From Vibrio caribbeanicus ATCC BAA-2122 (GTDB taxonomy: Bacteria; Pseudomonadota; Gammaproteobacteria; Enterobacterales; Vibrionaceae), in contig NZ_AEIU01000002.1 of the NCBI RefSeq assembly GCF_000165125.1, positions 1 to 64,000 of the forward strand: DNA of 64,000 nucleotides, in the 5' to 3' direction. A program made the position numbers and the translations under genes. The notes under the pieces are model-generated. The model saw only the letters and a program-made list of their open reading frames with translations, did not search any database and was not told where the DNA came from. Below are positions 25,183 to 33,869 of the stretch, in pieces. Within the stretch, counting starts at the first letter, position 1. The number at the start of each line of letters is the position of its first letter.

Positions 25183-26487
25183 ATGAAGCTGACCCATAAA
25201 GAATATTTGAAAATCGCCATTCCTTTTGTTGTCTCGACGGTGACTCAACCTCTGTTGGGAGCCGTTGATACCGCGGTCATCGGTCGCTTATGTGTAACAG
25301 AGCTGCTCGGGGGCATTGCCATTGGTACTTTGGTGATGAACACCATATATTGGCTGTTTGGTTTCTTTCGCGTCAGTACGACTGGGCAAAGTGCTATGGC
25401 GCTGGGCAGTAATAACTCAGCTGATCAAATCAACAGCTTGCTTCGCCCAGCGGTCCTAGCTGCCTTTGTTGGGTGTGTATTTATCTTGTTGCAAGGCACG
25501 ATTTGGCAAGTTGCAGAATGGGGCATTGCACCGGATCCTGCGGTCAGCCAACACGCTAAAGCTTATTTCGATATTATGATTTTTGGTGCGCCTTTTGTCT
25601 TGGTTAACTATACCTTGATAGGGTGGCTAATGGGACAGGAAAAAGCGCGCGAGACTTTGATTATTCAGGTGATGGGTAATGTGCTTAATATGGCCTTGGA
25701 TATTCTCTTTGTGCTTTATTTTGATATGGGAATTGCTGGCGTAGCTGTCGCGACCTTGATTGCTCAAGTCGCTACGTTACTACTCGGTATCACTTTGGTG
25801 CTAAAGACAGGCCAATTTTCTTTAGTGGATCATTTGAAATCTCTGACGCTGTCGCGGGGAGAGCTCAAGGTGATTTTGTCCTCGAATATTGATTTATTGC
25901 TGCGTACGGTGTGCTTGTTGGTCTTCTTTAACATCGTGGCTAGGGTTGGTTCTCAATTAGGGACGGACGTGTTGGCGACCAATGCGATTTTTCTTCAAGT
26001 CGTCTACGTGATGAGTTATCTGTTTGATGGCATCGCCAATGCATCAAGTGTCTTCGCTGGTAAAGCGGTAGGGCAAAAAAATCCTAAGCTGCTGGACAGT
26101 GTTATTTGTATCACAGCTCAATATACCATGGTGCTCATCGTGGCCTTGACTCTGTTGACCTTTATCTTTGAACGGCACATAGTTTCTGTGTTTACTTCGA
26201 TACCCGAGTTGATAGAACTTTGTCTAAGTCTCAGCACTTGGCTGTTGATATTTCCACTGTTTGCCGGGTTTGGCCTTACCTTTTATGGAATATTTACCGG
26301 CACTGGCACAACCAGACCTGTGCGCAATGCAAGCTTTATGACGCTGGTGGTTTTCTTATTGGTTCAACTCGTTTCTGTACCTAATTTAGGAAATGATGGT
26401 CTTTGGTTGTCTTTTACCTTGTTCTACGTTGGTCGATTTGCGTTTATGTATCCTTATATCGGCCAAGTTCGACAAAAATGTCTATAA
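25183..26487 (+). CDS. MATE-family efflux transporter (DinF-like)
   Basis: A 434-residue membrane protein with about 12 transmembrane helices in two related halves. The N-terminal half has the family's VDTAVIGRL motif in the first helix pair and FGFFRVSTTGQSAMALG after helix 2. These features place it in the DinF subgroup of MATE transporters, which export drugs or organic cations in exchange for sodium or protons. There is no clear ribosome-binding site before the ATG at 25183. The gene stands alone, in the same direction as the flanking genes, and no regulator is adjacent. Substrate unknown. Confidence 0.9.
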   Translation: MKLTHKEYLKIAIPFVVSTVTQPLLGAVDTAVIGRLCVTELLGGIAIGTLVMNTIYWLFGFFRVSTTGQSAMALGSNNSADQINSLLRPAVLAAFVGCVFILLQGTIWQVAEWGIAPDPAVSQHAKAYFDIMIFGAPFVLVNYTLIGWLMGQEKARETLIIQVMGNVLNMALDILFVLYFDMGIAGVAVATLIAQVATLLLGITLVLKTGQFSLVDHLKSLTLSRGELKVILSSNIDLLLRTVCLLVFFNIVARVGSQLGTDVLATNAIFLQVVYVMSYLFDGIANASSVFAGKAVGQKNPKLLDSVICITAQYTMVLIVALTLLTFIFERHIVSVFTSIPELIELCLSLSTWLLIFPLFAGFGLTFYGIFTGTGTTRPVRNASFMTLVVFLLVQLVSVPNLGNDGLWLSFTLFYVGRFAFMYPYIGQVRQKCL

Positions 26488-26677
26488 AACAATAGCTTTA
26501 GTATTTTTTGATTAGAGCAAGGAATGAACTGGAGAGATAGAATAGTGCCACGTTAGGCTCCTAGCAGTGCTAGGGGTCTATATGAAGTTGTGTTACAGAT
26601 TAATTTATTGATCAAGTTGCATATGGAAAAGTCGCTACCTATAGTTATTGAACAATTAATAAAATAAGGCTTACCCT

Positions 26678-27289
26678 ATGTTCAAAACAACGTTAGTTTC
26701 TTGTGCACTCCTTTTGACATCGACTTGTTATGCTTCTTCTGAATTGCTCTCTGCGAGCATGTTGCAAGATGTGGCAAGTCAATCATCTCCTGAAATCCAA
26801 GCCAGTCTAGAGGCGAACCCCAATTTACTGACTGGCCTTGCTGCTCGCGTGAATTTGGCCTACAAAACTGCTCACAGAGGAAATCAAAGCTCGATCAATG
26901 CTGCCAGCTCAATGGTGACGAGTTACATCAGTAGCCAAAAATACGCATATCGCATGCCGAGTAGCTTGTCGGGCATGAATGATTGCTCTGTTGAACTTGC
27001 TTTGTCACAAATGGCGGCACAAGATGCGCTAAATACCATCACTAACTATAATTTAAGCCGTTATGCGCCAGAAGATAACCTTCCTCCAGGCTCAAGATAT
27101 AATGCAATGGATATCATCGCAGGGGTTCTGCAAGGTGCGATGATAGCGGGGGTTGGAGGGATCACCGCCGATCAAGTGGCTATCGGGACTTACAAGGTCT
27201 GTAATGACAGCAGTCAAAAAGCGTTGTCATATATGACCACTATAACCAACCTCACCAATACGCTGTTCAATGCTATTGTTCAGGAATAA
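26678..27289 (+). CDS. Hypothetical exported protein, 203 residues
   Basis: An exported protein of unknown family. The signal peptide is MFKTTLVSCALLLTSTCYAS, with cleavage near residue 20. The mature part is helical and Ser/Ala/Asn-rich, with many Gln-Ser and Ala-Ala pairs, two cysteines (NDCSVEL and YKVCNDS) that could form a disulfide, and a Gly-rich hydrophobic stretch (IAGVLQGAMIAGVGGITAD, about 145-163). It lies 180 bases upstream of the GH114 lipoprotein gene on the same strand. I do not assign a function. Confidence 0.7.
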   Translation: MFKTTLVSCALLLTSTCYASSELLSASMLQDVASQSSPEIQASLEANPNLLTGLAARVNLAYKTAHRGNQSSINAASSMVTSYISSQKYAYRMPSSLSGMNDCSVELALSQMAAQDALNTITNYNLSRYAPEDNLPPGSRYNAMDIIAGVLQGAMIAGVGGITADQVAIGTYKVCNDSSQKALSYMTTITNLTNTLFNAIVQE

Positions 27290-27471
27290 CCTGCTTTTAT
27301 TTTAGGCGAAGACAAGGGTTTGTCGTCGCCTAAACCATCTCTTGCTACGTTTTTCGGCCATCAAAAATATTTCTTGGTAACAAATCACTTAATAGCTAAT
27401 TCATTGTTGAGGTGAATGATTTTATAAAATACGTTTAATAAAATTGATGGAATAATAGGCAGAGAGAATAC

Positions 27472-28329
27472 GTGAAACAGTTGTTGGTGATTTTTTGTTC
27501 AGTATTGAGTTTTGGTTGTAATTCAGATGATGATAATTCTCAATCTAATCATTCAAGTGCTCAAGGAGGGCTTGATCCTAATGTCGCTCCAATTACAGCG
27601 GGATCTTGGTATCGACCTGAGGTCTCAGTGACTTGGCAATGGCAGCTTGAAGGAAGTTTGAATACCTCTTATCCCGTCACTCTCTATGATGTCGACCTTT
27701 TTGATACTGCGACCACGACAATAAAAAGCCTGCAAGGCTCTGGAAAGAAAGTGGTGTGTTATTTTTCAGCAGGCTCCTTCGAGGACTTTCGAGATGATAA
27801 AGACTTATTCATCCCAAGCGATCTCGGTAACACACTCGACGGTTGGGAAGATGAGCGCTGGCTCGATATACGCTCGGCCAATGTCCATGACATCATGAAA
27901 AAGCGTTTGGATGTTGCTAAGCAAAAAGGCTGTGATGGTGTTGAGCCAGATAATATGGATGGGTATACCAACAAATCAGGCTTTACTCTGACTGCTCAAG
28001 ATCAACTGGCGTACAATCGGTTTATTGCCAACGAGGCACACAAAAGAAATCTTGCTGTGGGATTGAAAAATGACCTTGATCAAGTGACAGAGTTGGTAGA
28101 GTACTTTGACTTTGCGGTCAACGAGCAGTGCTTTGAGTACAATGAATGCGATACGTTGCTACCTTTCATCAATCAGGGAAAACCTGTTTTAACTGCAGAG
28201 TACTTAGATAAGTATGTTAGCAATGCAAGTGAGCGAGCGGCAATCTGTCAAGAGTCGAGGAATAAGCAATTTAGTACCCTTATTCTACCTCTTGATTTGG
28301 ACGATAGTTTTAGATTCAGCTGTTTGTAA
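27472..28329 (+). CDS. GH114 family lipoprotein (endo-alpha-1,4-polygalactosaminidase-like)
   Basis: A 285-residue lipoprotein with a GTG start, signal peptide and lipobox LSFGC (Cys16). Residues about 45-280 match the GH114/TM1410 TIM barrel: WQWQLEGSLN, YDVDLFDT, VVCYFSAGSFEDFRDD, LDIRSANVHDIMKKRLDVA and the acidic GCDGVEPDNMDGY, which holds probable catalytic acids. Characterised family members cleave polygalactosamine, a component of some exopolysaccharides and biofilms. As a surface lipoprotein it could remodel the cell's own matrix or attack another species' biofilm. It is monocistronic. Confidence 0.85.
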   Translation: MKQLLVIFCSVLSFGCNSDDDNSQSNHSSAQGGLDPNVAPITAGSWYRPEVSVTWQWQLEGSLNTSYPVTLYDVDLFDTATTTIKSLQGSGKKVVCYFSAGSFEDFRDDKDLFIPSDLGNTLDGWEDERWLDIRSANVHDIMKKRLDVAKQKGCDGVEPDNMDGYTNKSGFTLTAQDQLAYNRFIANEAHKRNLAVGLKNDLDQVTELVEYFDFAVNEQCFEYNECDTLLPFINQGKPVLTAEYLDKYVSNASERAAICQESRNKQFSTLILPLDLDDSFRFSCL

Positions 28330-28883
28330 ATCGCGTAATCATCATTAAAAGAACTAAACGATGTTTAAGTTATCAAGAGAGATTTGAACATCGTTTTTTA
28401 CTGTCTGTTTTTTGCGCTTATATTCATTTTTTATATCTTTATTGATTGTAATATCTACACAATTAATTGTCATAACTTTTATTAACCTGTAATAAGTTGT
28501 ATTTTTTTAAAAAATATAACTTTATATATCAATATTTTAGATTATTCTTTGTTGTTTTCGTAAGCTTACGAACTTTTTATAGAGTAAAAGATCTATATAC
28601 TTATTCACTCTTAGGGGCATTTTATATTTATCTTATTTATATTCTCAGGCGACCTAATGATTGGTGTTTTTGCCATAAATATTGGCCTTGAGGTACAAAA
28701 ATATTTAGATAAATAGAGGTTCGTATAACCGTAAATTGAGTCTAATTTTCTGTAAGAATGAGTGTAATAGGGCTCACTAGCTTGGTTATCTGCTGTATTT
28801 TTGCAGCAATAGATACAATTATGCAATAAGTTTTATATTGGGTGTGTGATATCGTCATTGCACTTAACAATTTAATTAATCTT
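28330..28883. other. AT-rich gap before the CARF gene
   Basis: About 550 very AT-rich bases. Short frames on both strands here lack ribosome-binding sites and family resemblance. The sequence GTAAGCTTACGAAC at 28560 contains the palindrome GTAAGCTTAC. I looked for direct repeats of a CRISPR array and found none. Confidence 0.5.
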
Positions 28884-30005
28884 ATGAAAAACATCCTTTT
28901 ATCAACTCCAGGGGCGAGGCCACAATTACTGACAGAGACGTTGTTTGCCATCCATCAGTCTGGTCAGGCGTTCCCTGATGAAGTATACGTAATGATCACT
29001 CAGAAAAGTTATGAGCCACTTGTCGATGGCCTGTTTAGGAAAGGACACCTTCAAGCACTTAAGGAAGAATATCAGTTACCAGATTTTGAGTTTGATGAGA
29101 GTCATATTCTACTGATCAAAGACGAGCAGGGCAATTTTATTGAGGATGCGAAATCAGCCGCTGATCAAACCGCGATGGCGACATTCATCACACGCAAAGT
29201 CTATGAATTAACACAAGATGAAGGCATCGCAATCCATGCTTCTCTTTCTGGAGGACGAAAGACACTTGGCTTTTATTTTGGCTGTGCAATGTCTATGTTC
29301 GGTCGTGAGCAAGATATGCTAAGTCATGTTTTTGTGGATGATCAGTATGAATTTGTAAAAGATTTTTGGTACCCAACTAAGCACCCCAAATGGGTAGCAG
29401 ACAAGTTTGGTCATGGCTTTGTCGATGTAAGTCGAGCCAGTATTACCCTTGCGGAGATCCCTTTTATTCGATTGCGTGGTTCGATTGACAGCACCTTGTT
29501 GGTCAATATGGCAAGTGTTTCATTAAGCAAAACGATGGGGCTGTTGAAGCAAAAAGGCTCGCATGCTGTAATCACAATCAATAAAGCGGCTAGGTTTATC
29601 TCGGCACTTGGGGTTGAGGTTAAGCTGACTGCTAAGGAATTGGCGTTTTATTTATGGCTATTAAATAAAGGTCATGATGGTGTGGTGGTGAATCGAAATT
29701 TTGAGCGCAGCAAAGTACATAGCATTGCTTTTTTAAAGATGTATTGTGAAGTAGGGACTGACCCACGTATTTTTTCAACATTCAACACCACACCCGAAGA
29801 TTTTAGCCAAGAGGACTATAAGTCTCTTGTCGGAATGGGGCGTGAATTTGTTCAGCCAGTGTGTTCAGCAATCAACACCAAATTGAAGAAAACCATGCCT
29901 CCTCAAATTTTTGAACGGCTGCAAATTTACTCAAAATCTGAAGCTGGTGAGCAGCGTTATCAATTAAAACTTTCGTACTGTAACGGTGAAGTTGAGCTGG
30001 ATTGA
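28884..30005 (+). CDS. Orphan CARF protein of the NE0113/Csm6-like family
   Basis: A 373-residue protein. The ATG at 28884 is chosen because MKNILLSTPGARPQLLTETLFAI is the family's usual opening strand-loop-helix; a GTG 14 codons upstream is less likely. The N-terminal CARF (Rossmann-like) domain has this first motif and the second ligand-binding motif HASLSGGRKTLGFYFGCAMS (about residues 125-145). The family (TIGR02584) occurs in type III CRISPR loci, where CARF domains bind cyclic oligoadenylates and some members cleave them. The C-terminal half has a probable winged-helix segment (LTAKELAFYLWLLNKG) and no HEPN R-x4-6-H motif that I can see. No cas gene or array is in this window, so its signal must come from elsewhere or it has a new role. 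Confidence 0.78.
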   Translation: MKNILLSTPGARPQLLTETLFAIHQSGQAFPDEVYVMITQKSYEPLVDGLFRKGHLQALKEEYQLPDFEFDESHILLIKDEQGNFIEDAKSAADQTAMATFITRKVYELTQDEGIAIHASLSGGRKTLGFYFGCAMSMFGREQDMLSHVFVDDQYEFVKDFWYPTKHPKWVADKFGHGFVDVSRASITLAEIPFIRLRGSIDSTLLVNMASVSLSKTMGLLKQKGSHAVITINKAARFISALGVEVKLTAKELAFYLWLLNKGHDGVVVNRNFERSKVHSIAFLKMYCEVGTDPRIFSTFNTTPEDFSQEDYKSLVGMGREFVQPVCSAINTKLKKTMPPQIFERLQIYSKSEAGEQRYQLKLSYCNGEVELD

Positions 30006-30183
30006 TACTTTTTTCTTCTTTCATTTTTTTATCACGCTCATTTTTTTCGTAACTACATGATTTTTAATGATTTGATTTTTACCATGTTGATTTTTTGTTA
30101 GTAACAATTATATGAATTGTTAACAAATGATAATTATGTACAATGTTTGTTATTTTGTATAGATAACTTAATTAGAGAACATT

Positions 30184-30905
30184 ATGGTAAAAAACACTCT
30201 TTGTGTCCTAACTGTCGCTATGGCGTCTAATTCTGTCTTAGCTGCCGATAGCCATTGGTATTTTGGAGTCGATGCTTTGAATACCAAAGCAAATCAGAAG
30301 AACACTTTCGAATCCAAATCTCAGGTCTTGGTGCCAGCTGGCACAGTAGCGAATGTCCCATTTCCACATTTCCAGTAACTGTGGTTACAACGGAGACGGA
30401 TAAGATTTCTGATCTGTCCTCGGAGACTGGTTTTGGTATTCATGTTGGAACACAATTCTTGTTGGCAAGTCAGTTTGCGTTGGCGGTTGAGGCCGAGTAT
30501 CTGTCGTTTGGATCATTTTCCGGTAACCATGTATATACGGTTACCAATGCTGGAGTAGTTTCAGGTGTTAATGTATATCAGGAAACTGACACTGTAAGTT
30601 ACTCACAGGAAGTGGACGTCACAGCTACTAATCTCAACATCAAGCCCAAGTATTACTTTGGAGGAAACAATTTTTATCTTGGTGCTATTGCTGGCGTTGG
30701 TGTCTACAAGGTTGACTTTAAATTGGATGATGGCTCAGATTGGGGCTTTAACTATGGTGTCGAAGCGGGCTATGAGATCACGCCAGAGCTGACCTTCTCT
30801 GCGGGCTACCGAATGTTCACAACATCAATTGATGTTAAAGATACCGATCAGGACTTTGAATTAGAACTTGATAGCTTCTATGCAGGCCTTGATTACAAAT
30901 TCTGA
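30184..30905 (+). pseudogene. Outer-membrane beta-barrel protein gene with a frameshift
   Basis: The first frame (30184-30378) gives a signal peptide (MVKNTLCVLTVAMASNSVLA) and HWYFGVDALNTKANQ, then stops after VPFPHFQ. From about 30350 the next frame continues as STFPVTVVTTETDKISDLSS and runs to the end at DSFYAGLDYKF. Adding one base near GTCCCATTTCC restores about 240 residues. The protein matches its downstream neighbour (31106) throughout: YVGLN/YFGVD start, ETGFG, VEAEYLSFGSFS, LNIKPKYYF, FNYGVEAGY and the terminal Phe of outer-membrane barrels. Either the gene is broken by a one-base deletion or the read has an error. Confidence 0.8.
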
Positions 30906-30924
30906 GCACACAAGCAGTACAAAA

Positions 30925-30949
30925 GAGGAGCCAAATGGCTCCTTTTTTA
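30925..30949 (+). terminator. Terminator after the frameshifted barrel gene
   Basis: AGGAGCC pairs with GGCTCCT around AAAT and is followed by six T residues. A near-identical hairpin follows the paralogue, so the duplication included it. Confidence 0.88.
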
Positions 30950-31105
30950 TTGAGCAATATATAACGCGTATTCTGTCGACCGTTTATCCTAATTGATTAA
31001 TTTTACATCATTGTTCATTGCCTATCGATATTTTTTATTGATATTATTGATGAAGCTTGTAATATGCGCGGCTTTATAATTATTATTATCCAGTGGTATA
31101 TTACA

Positions 31106-31753
31106 ATGAAAAAAGCTTTTTCTCTTTTGGCACTTAGTGCTGTTGCCTCTTCTGCATTTGCTCAAGATGATAACTGGTATGTTGGTTTAAATGTCTTAAA
31201 CACAAATGCAGAGCATAAAAGTACTGTCTCAGGTATAGTAAGCGACTCATACGGCGTCACCGTTCCTGCTAGGGTTAATTTCTCCGATATGTCGAAAGAG
31301 ACAGGTTTCGGTTTGAATTTAGGTAAACAGATCCTACTCAACAATCAATTTGCTGTTGGTGTTGAAGCTGAATATCTTTCGTTTGGCTCTTTTTCTACCA
31401 CTTTGAAGATGAGCAACCCTTCTACAGGGATGGTTTATGATATAGTGGATGATAAGTCGGAAATGAAAGTGACCGCCTTTAATTTAAACATCAAGCCTAA
31501 GTATTATTTCTCAGACACAGATTTTTATCTTGGTGGTACTGCTGGTGTTGGTAAATACAAAGCTGATTTTAAGAGTCTAGGTGATGGCTCAAATTGGGGT
31601 TTTAACTATGGCATTGAAGTGGGTTATGACATTACCTCAGAACTTAGCGTTTCGGCGGGTTACCGTTTATTTATGACAGATATTGGCTATAAAGGTGGTG
31701 ACATCGAACTAGAACTTGATAGCTTCTATGCTGGACTTGCATACAAATTCTAA
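31106..31753 (+). CDS. Outer-membrane beta-barrel protein, intact paralogue
   Basis: A 215-residue outer-membrane protein from ATG 31106 (MKKAFSLLALSAVASSAFAQ signal peptide); an upstream in-frame start would add a non-signal extension. The body is eight or so amphipathic strands: NWYVGLNVLNT, KETGFGLNLG, FAVGVEAEYLSFGSFS, FNLNIKPKYYF, FYLGGTAGVGKYKADF, WGFNYGIEVGYD, LSVSAGYRLF and the terminal LDSFYAGLAYKF. This resembles the OmpA/Opa-like 'outer membrane protein beta-barrel' family of small porin-like proteins. It arose by tandem duplication with the frameshifted gene 200 bases upstream. Confidence 0.88.
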   Translation: MKKAFSLLALSAVASSAFAQDDNWYVGLNVLNTNAEHKSTVSGIVSDSYGVTVPARVNFSDMSKETGFGLNLGKQILLNNQFAVGVEAEYLSFGSFSTTLKMSNPSTGMVYDIVDDKSEMKVTAFNLNIKPKYYFSDTDFYLGGTAGVGKYKADFKSLGDGSNWGFNYGIEVGYDITSELSVSAGYRLFMTDIGYKGGDIELELDSFYAGLAYKF

Positions 31754-31773
31754 GCGCACAAGCAGTACAACAG

Positions 31774-31797
31774 AGGAGCCATATGGCTCCTTTTTAA
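31774..31797 (+). terminator. Terminator after the intact barrel gene
   Basis: AGGAGCCATATGGCTCCT with a following T-run; it is almost the same as the hairpin at 30925. Confidence 0.88.
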
Positions 31798-31888
31798 TTG
31801 TTTTGCCAAATTGCGACTTAATGGGCACGAGTCCCAGCTAACTATCTGATATACTCACGGCTTAATCAAAATAGTGTGAGGTGAATGG

Positions 31889-32149
31889 ATGTCAAAAACC
31901 ACCAAAATCTTAAATGAAGATAAGTTGGTCAAAAAAGCGATCGAAATTGGTTTTAAAATGGCAAAAATGCAAGGACTTGAATTACCCGCCTCGTCTCAGC
32001 CTATTAAAACGAAAGCCGTTTATTTGTTTCTTGTTGAAGTTAAGCAAATTACGCCTCTTCCGGACGATAAACTTGATGGGCCAAACATCAAAAAACGCTT
32101 GGCATTGTGGATTCGGAGCGTGCTGCCCGATGGTGACGATCTAAAATAA
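31889..32149 (+). CDS. Small conserved Vibrio protein, DUF5062-like
   Basis: An 86-residue soluble, basic protein with a good GAGG site before its ATG. Helical throughout: MSKTTKILNEDKLVKKAIEI, FKMAKMQGLELP, VYLFLVEVKQITPLPDDK and IKKRLALWIRSVLPDGDD. Length and motifs fit my memory of the DUF5062 family, seen mainly in Vibrionaceae. Function unknown. It is separate from the barrel genes by a terminator. Confidence 0.65.
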   Translation: MSKTTKILNEDKLVKKAIEIGFKMAKMQGLELPASSQPIKTKAVYLFLVEVKQITPLPDDKLDGPNIKKRLALWIRSVLPDGDDLK

Positions 32150-32492
32150 CGGTCAGTTTTGCTGTCAGTCAAGAGAGTGATCTTTGTCGTAAAAGTGAAA
32201 AGAGATTTGTGACACCGTGACTAACTTTTGGCATCAAATTCGCAATTGTCACTTTTCCATTTATGGTTATTTTTATGACTGCTTTTAAGAGGCTTGGAGT
32301 GAAAATAGCGAAAGTTCGTCTTGCCGTGTCACTTTGACAACCTTGGGTTGTTGAGGCATTTGTGACAATAAATCGGGTCTAATTGGATAAAAAGTGTGAC
32401 TTGTGTCACATTTATTGTTTTTCGTATGATGTCTTATTTTTTTATGAAACCAAGATATATAAGACCTCTTGTAATTATATATGGTTGGTACT
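32150..32492. other. Intergenic region with repeated GTGAC/GTGTCAC motifs
   Basis: About 340 bases. They contain several copies of GTGAC or its complement (TTGTGACACCGTGACTAAC, ATTGTCACTTTTCC, CGTGTCACTTTGAC, GTGTGACTTGTGTCACATTT), which may be operator half-sites for the methyltransferase gene. No credible gene; short frames on the minus strand are not supported. Confidence 0.45.
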
Positions 32493-33116
32493 ATGTGTTT
32501 CACCTCTTCCTTTTATGAGAAGAATGCGATTGAGCTAGCAAATCAATACGATTCGATTGAATTCGAATCGGTACACTATGCATGGAAAAAAGACTGGCCT
32601 AAAAAAGGAAAGAACGTACTTGATGTGGGTGCAGGATCAGGTCGTGATGCTAAGTGGTTTGCGAAGCATGGTTGCAACGTTTTGGCAGTTGAGCCTGCAG
32701 AAACAATGCGAAAGCTCGGAGAGGAAAATACGCCGGAAGAAGTCACGTGGTTAGAAGATGAATTACCGACTCTGTATAAAGTGCGTAAGCTCTCTTGTCG
32801 TTACGATTTGATTTTGGTTTCTGCAGTATGGATGCATTTGCCAGTCATGCGCCGTTACAAAGCCTTATCGGTATTGGCCAAGTTGCTAACCAAAAAGGGC
32901 AAGATAGTGATCACCTTGCGTCAAGGCTCTTTTGATGACGGGCGAAAAAGTTTCGGTGTCTCTTTAATAGAGATCGAAAGGCTCACTAAACAAATTGGTC
33001 TTAACATTGCTTACATCGCTGATTCAGGCGATGCTCAGGGCAGGACAGATGTAACTTGGCAAACGGTCGTCCTTGATCAGAACAGCAAGCCTACTAACAA
33101 GCATCATCAAGCCTGA
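32493..33116 (+). CDS. Class I SAM-dependent methyltransferase
   Basis: A 207-residue cytosolic methyltransferase. Motif I is VLDVGAGSGRDAKWFAKHG (about residues 38-56), followed by an acidic end of strand 2 (VLAVEPAETM) and motif IV DLILVSAVWMHL. No substrate-recognition domain is attached. The start MCFTSS (32493) is taken, with a GG-rich site just upstream; an ATG four codons earlier is possible. The region before it holds repeated GTGAC motifs. Substrate unknown; such stand-alone enzymes act on small molecules, proteins or tRNA. Confidence 0.82.
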   Translation: MCFTSSFYEKNAIELANQYDSIEFESVHYAWKKDWPKKGKNVLDVGAGSGRDAKWFAKHGCNVLAVEPAETMRKLGEENTPEEVTWLEDELPTLYKVRKLSCRYDLILVSAVWMHLPVMRRYKALSVLAKLLTKKGKIVITLRQGSFDDGRKSFGVSLIEIERLTKQIGLNIAYIADSGDAQGRTDVTWQTVVLDQNSKPTNKHHQA

Positions 33117-33130
33117 ATCAAGTTTTAATC

Positions 33131-33340
33131 CTATCTGTTACTCTCCGAGTAGCGTTGCCATTCTTCTTTTAAATTCCTAGTCTCAATAAAATCATTATAT
33201 TTCACTATTCTCTTACGAAATTGCAATGCGACAATACCGAGCGTAGACGTTGATATATGATTGTGACCTGCTTCTAGTTGTCCGGTTGCGAGCCAATATA
33301 ATTGGATGATTAATGTTCCCCAAAGGATCGCCGAAAGCAC
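33131..33340 (-). CDS. Possible small membrane protein, 69 residues
   Basis: A minus-strand frame with a GTG start opens with a hydrophobic helix (LSAILWGTLIIQLYWLATG) and continues as a basic soluble tail ending EEWQRYSESNR. No ATG and only a weak ribosome-binding site precede it; the frame stays open just seven codons upstream. It faces the methyltransferase gene convergently. It could be a real Vibrio small membrane protein or the end of a degraded one. Confidence 0.35.
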   Translation of the reverse strand: MLSAILWGTLIIQLYWLATGQLEAGHNHISTSTLGIVALQFRKRIVKYNDFIETRNLKEEWQRYSESNR

Positions 33341-33470
33341 TACCCAAAAGTCTTTGATCTATTCATCTGTGTTACGATGTGTTTACTCAAGAAAAACAAA
33401 GTATCACGGTATAAGTTTTTATTGTCAGGGTTTGTCAAATATGCACTTATATTTTACTTGGGTATTGAGA

Positions 33471-33869
33471 TCACTTGGGTTGATAGAGACTCGCTAGTGG
33501 TTTACGTCTAAATATACTCATGTCGATTTCCTCCTGAGGATAGCACTGGCTCAGATAAGTCAGTATTGGCTCCCAAGCATCCGATAAATCCCATAAGCCT
33601 TGTGTGTTAATCATCCATTGTATTGTTTCCCTCCACTCAGCTTTAGTGCCATGGTTCTGGGTGATTAGCTTTGTTGAGTGACATGCACTGCAATTTCCTA
33701 GTACCAATTGCCAACCAGGTGCTTTGACCAGTCCCGTTGTCTTGTCAGTGGCATATTGTGTACGGCTACAATCGAGTGTATTTGCTTTTACGGGTTCGCT
33801 TAAATGTAGTGATAAACAAAGGAAAACGGTCGTTCTGATGAATTTTCTCAAAGGCGTAATCTTCATCAT
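33471..33869 (-). CDS. Sulfite dehydrogenase cytochrome c subunit-like protein
   Basis: A 132-residue exported cytochrome. After a signal peptide (cleavage near residue 29) comes LGNCSACHSTKLITQNHG with C60, C63 and H64 as the heme c site. The end EEIDMSIFRR could supply a Met ligand. It overlaps the preceding molybdoenzyme gene by four bases (ATGA), so the two are co-translated. In SorAB and similar systems a small cytochrome takes electrons from the molybdenum centre and passes them to the respiratory chain, which is the likely role here. Confidence 0.8.
   Translation of the reverse strand: MMKITPLRKFIRTTVFLCLSLHLSEPVKANTLDCSRTQYATDKTTGLVKAPGWQLVLGNCSACHSTKLITQNHGTKAEWRETIQWMINTQGLWDLSDAWEPILTYLSQCYPQEEIDMSIFRRKPLASLYQPK

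Noticed and set aside
28330-28883. CRISPR array near the CARF gene
   Set aside because: No regularly spaced direct repeats are visible; the region is merely AT-rich.
33454-33482. Another TATACCC-type element
   Set aside because: Only two short ACTTGGGT matches occur, in the same orientation, with no internal blocks; too little to call a copy.
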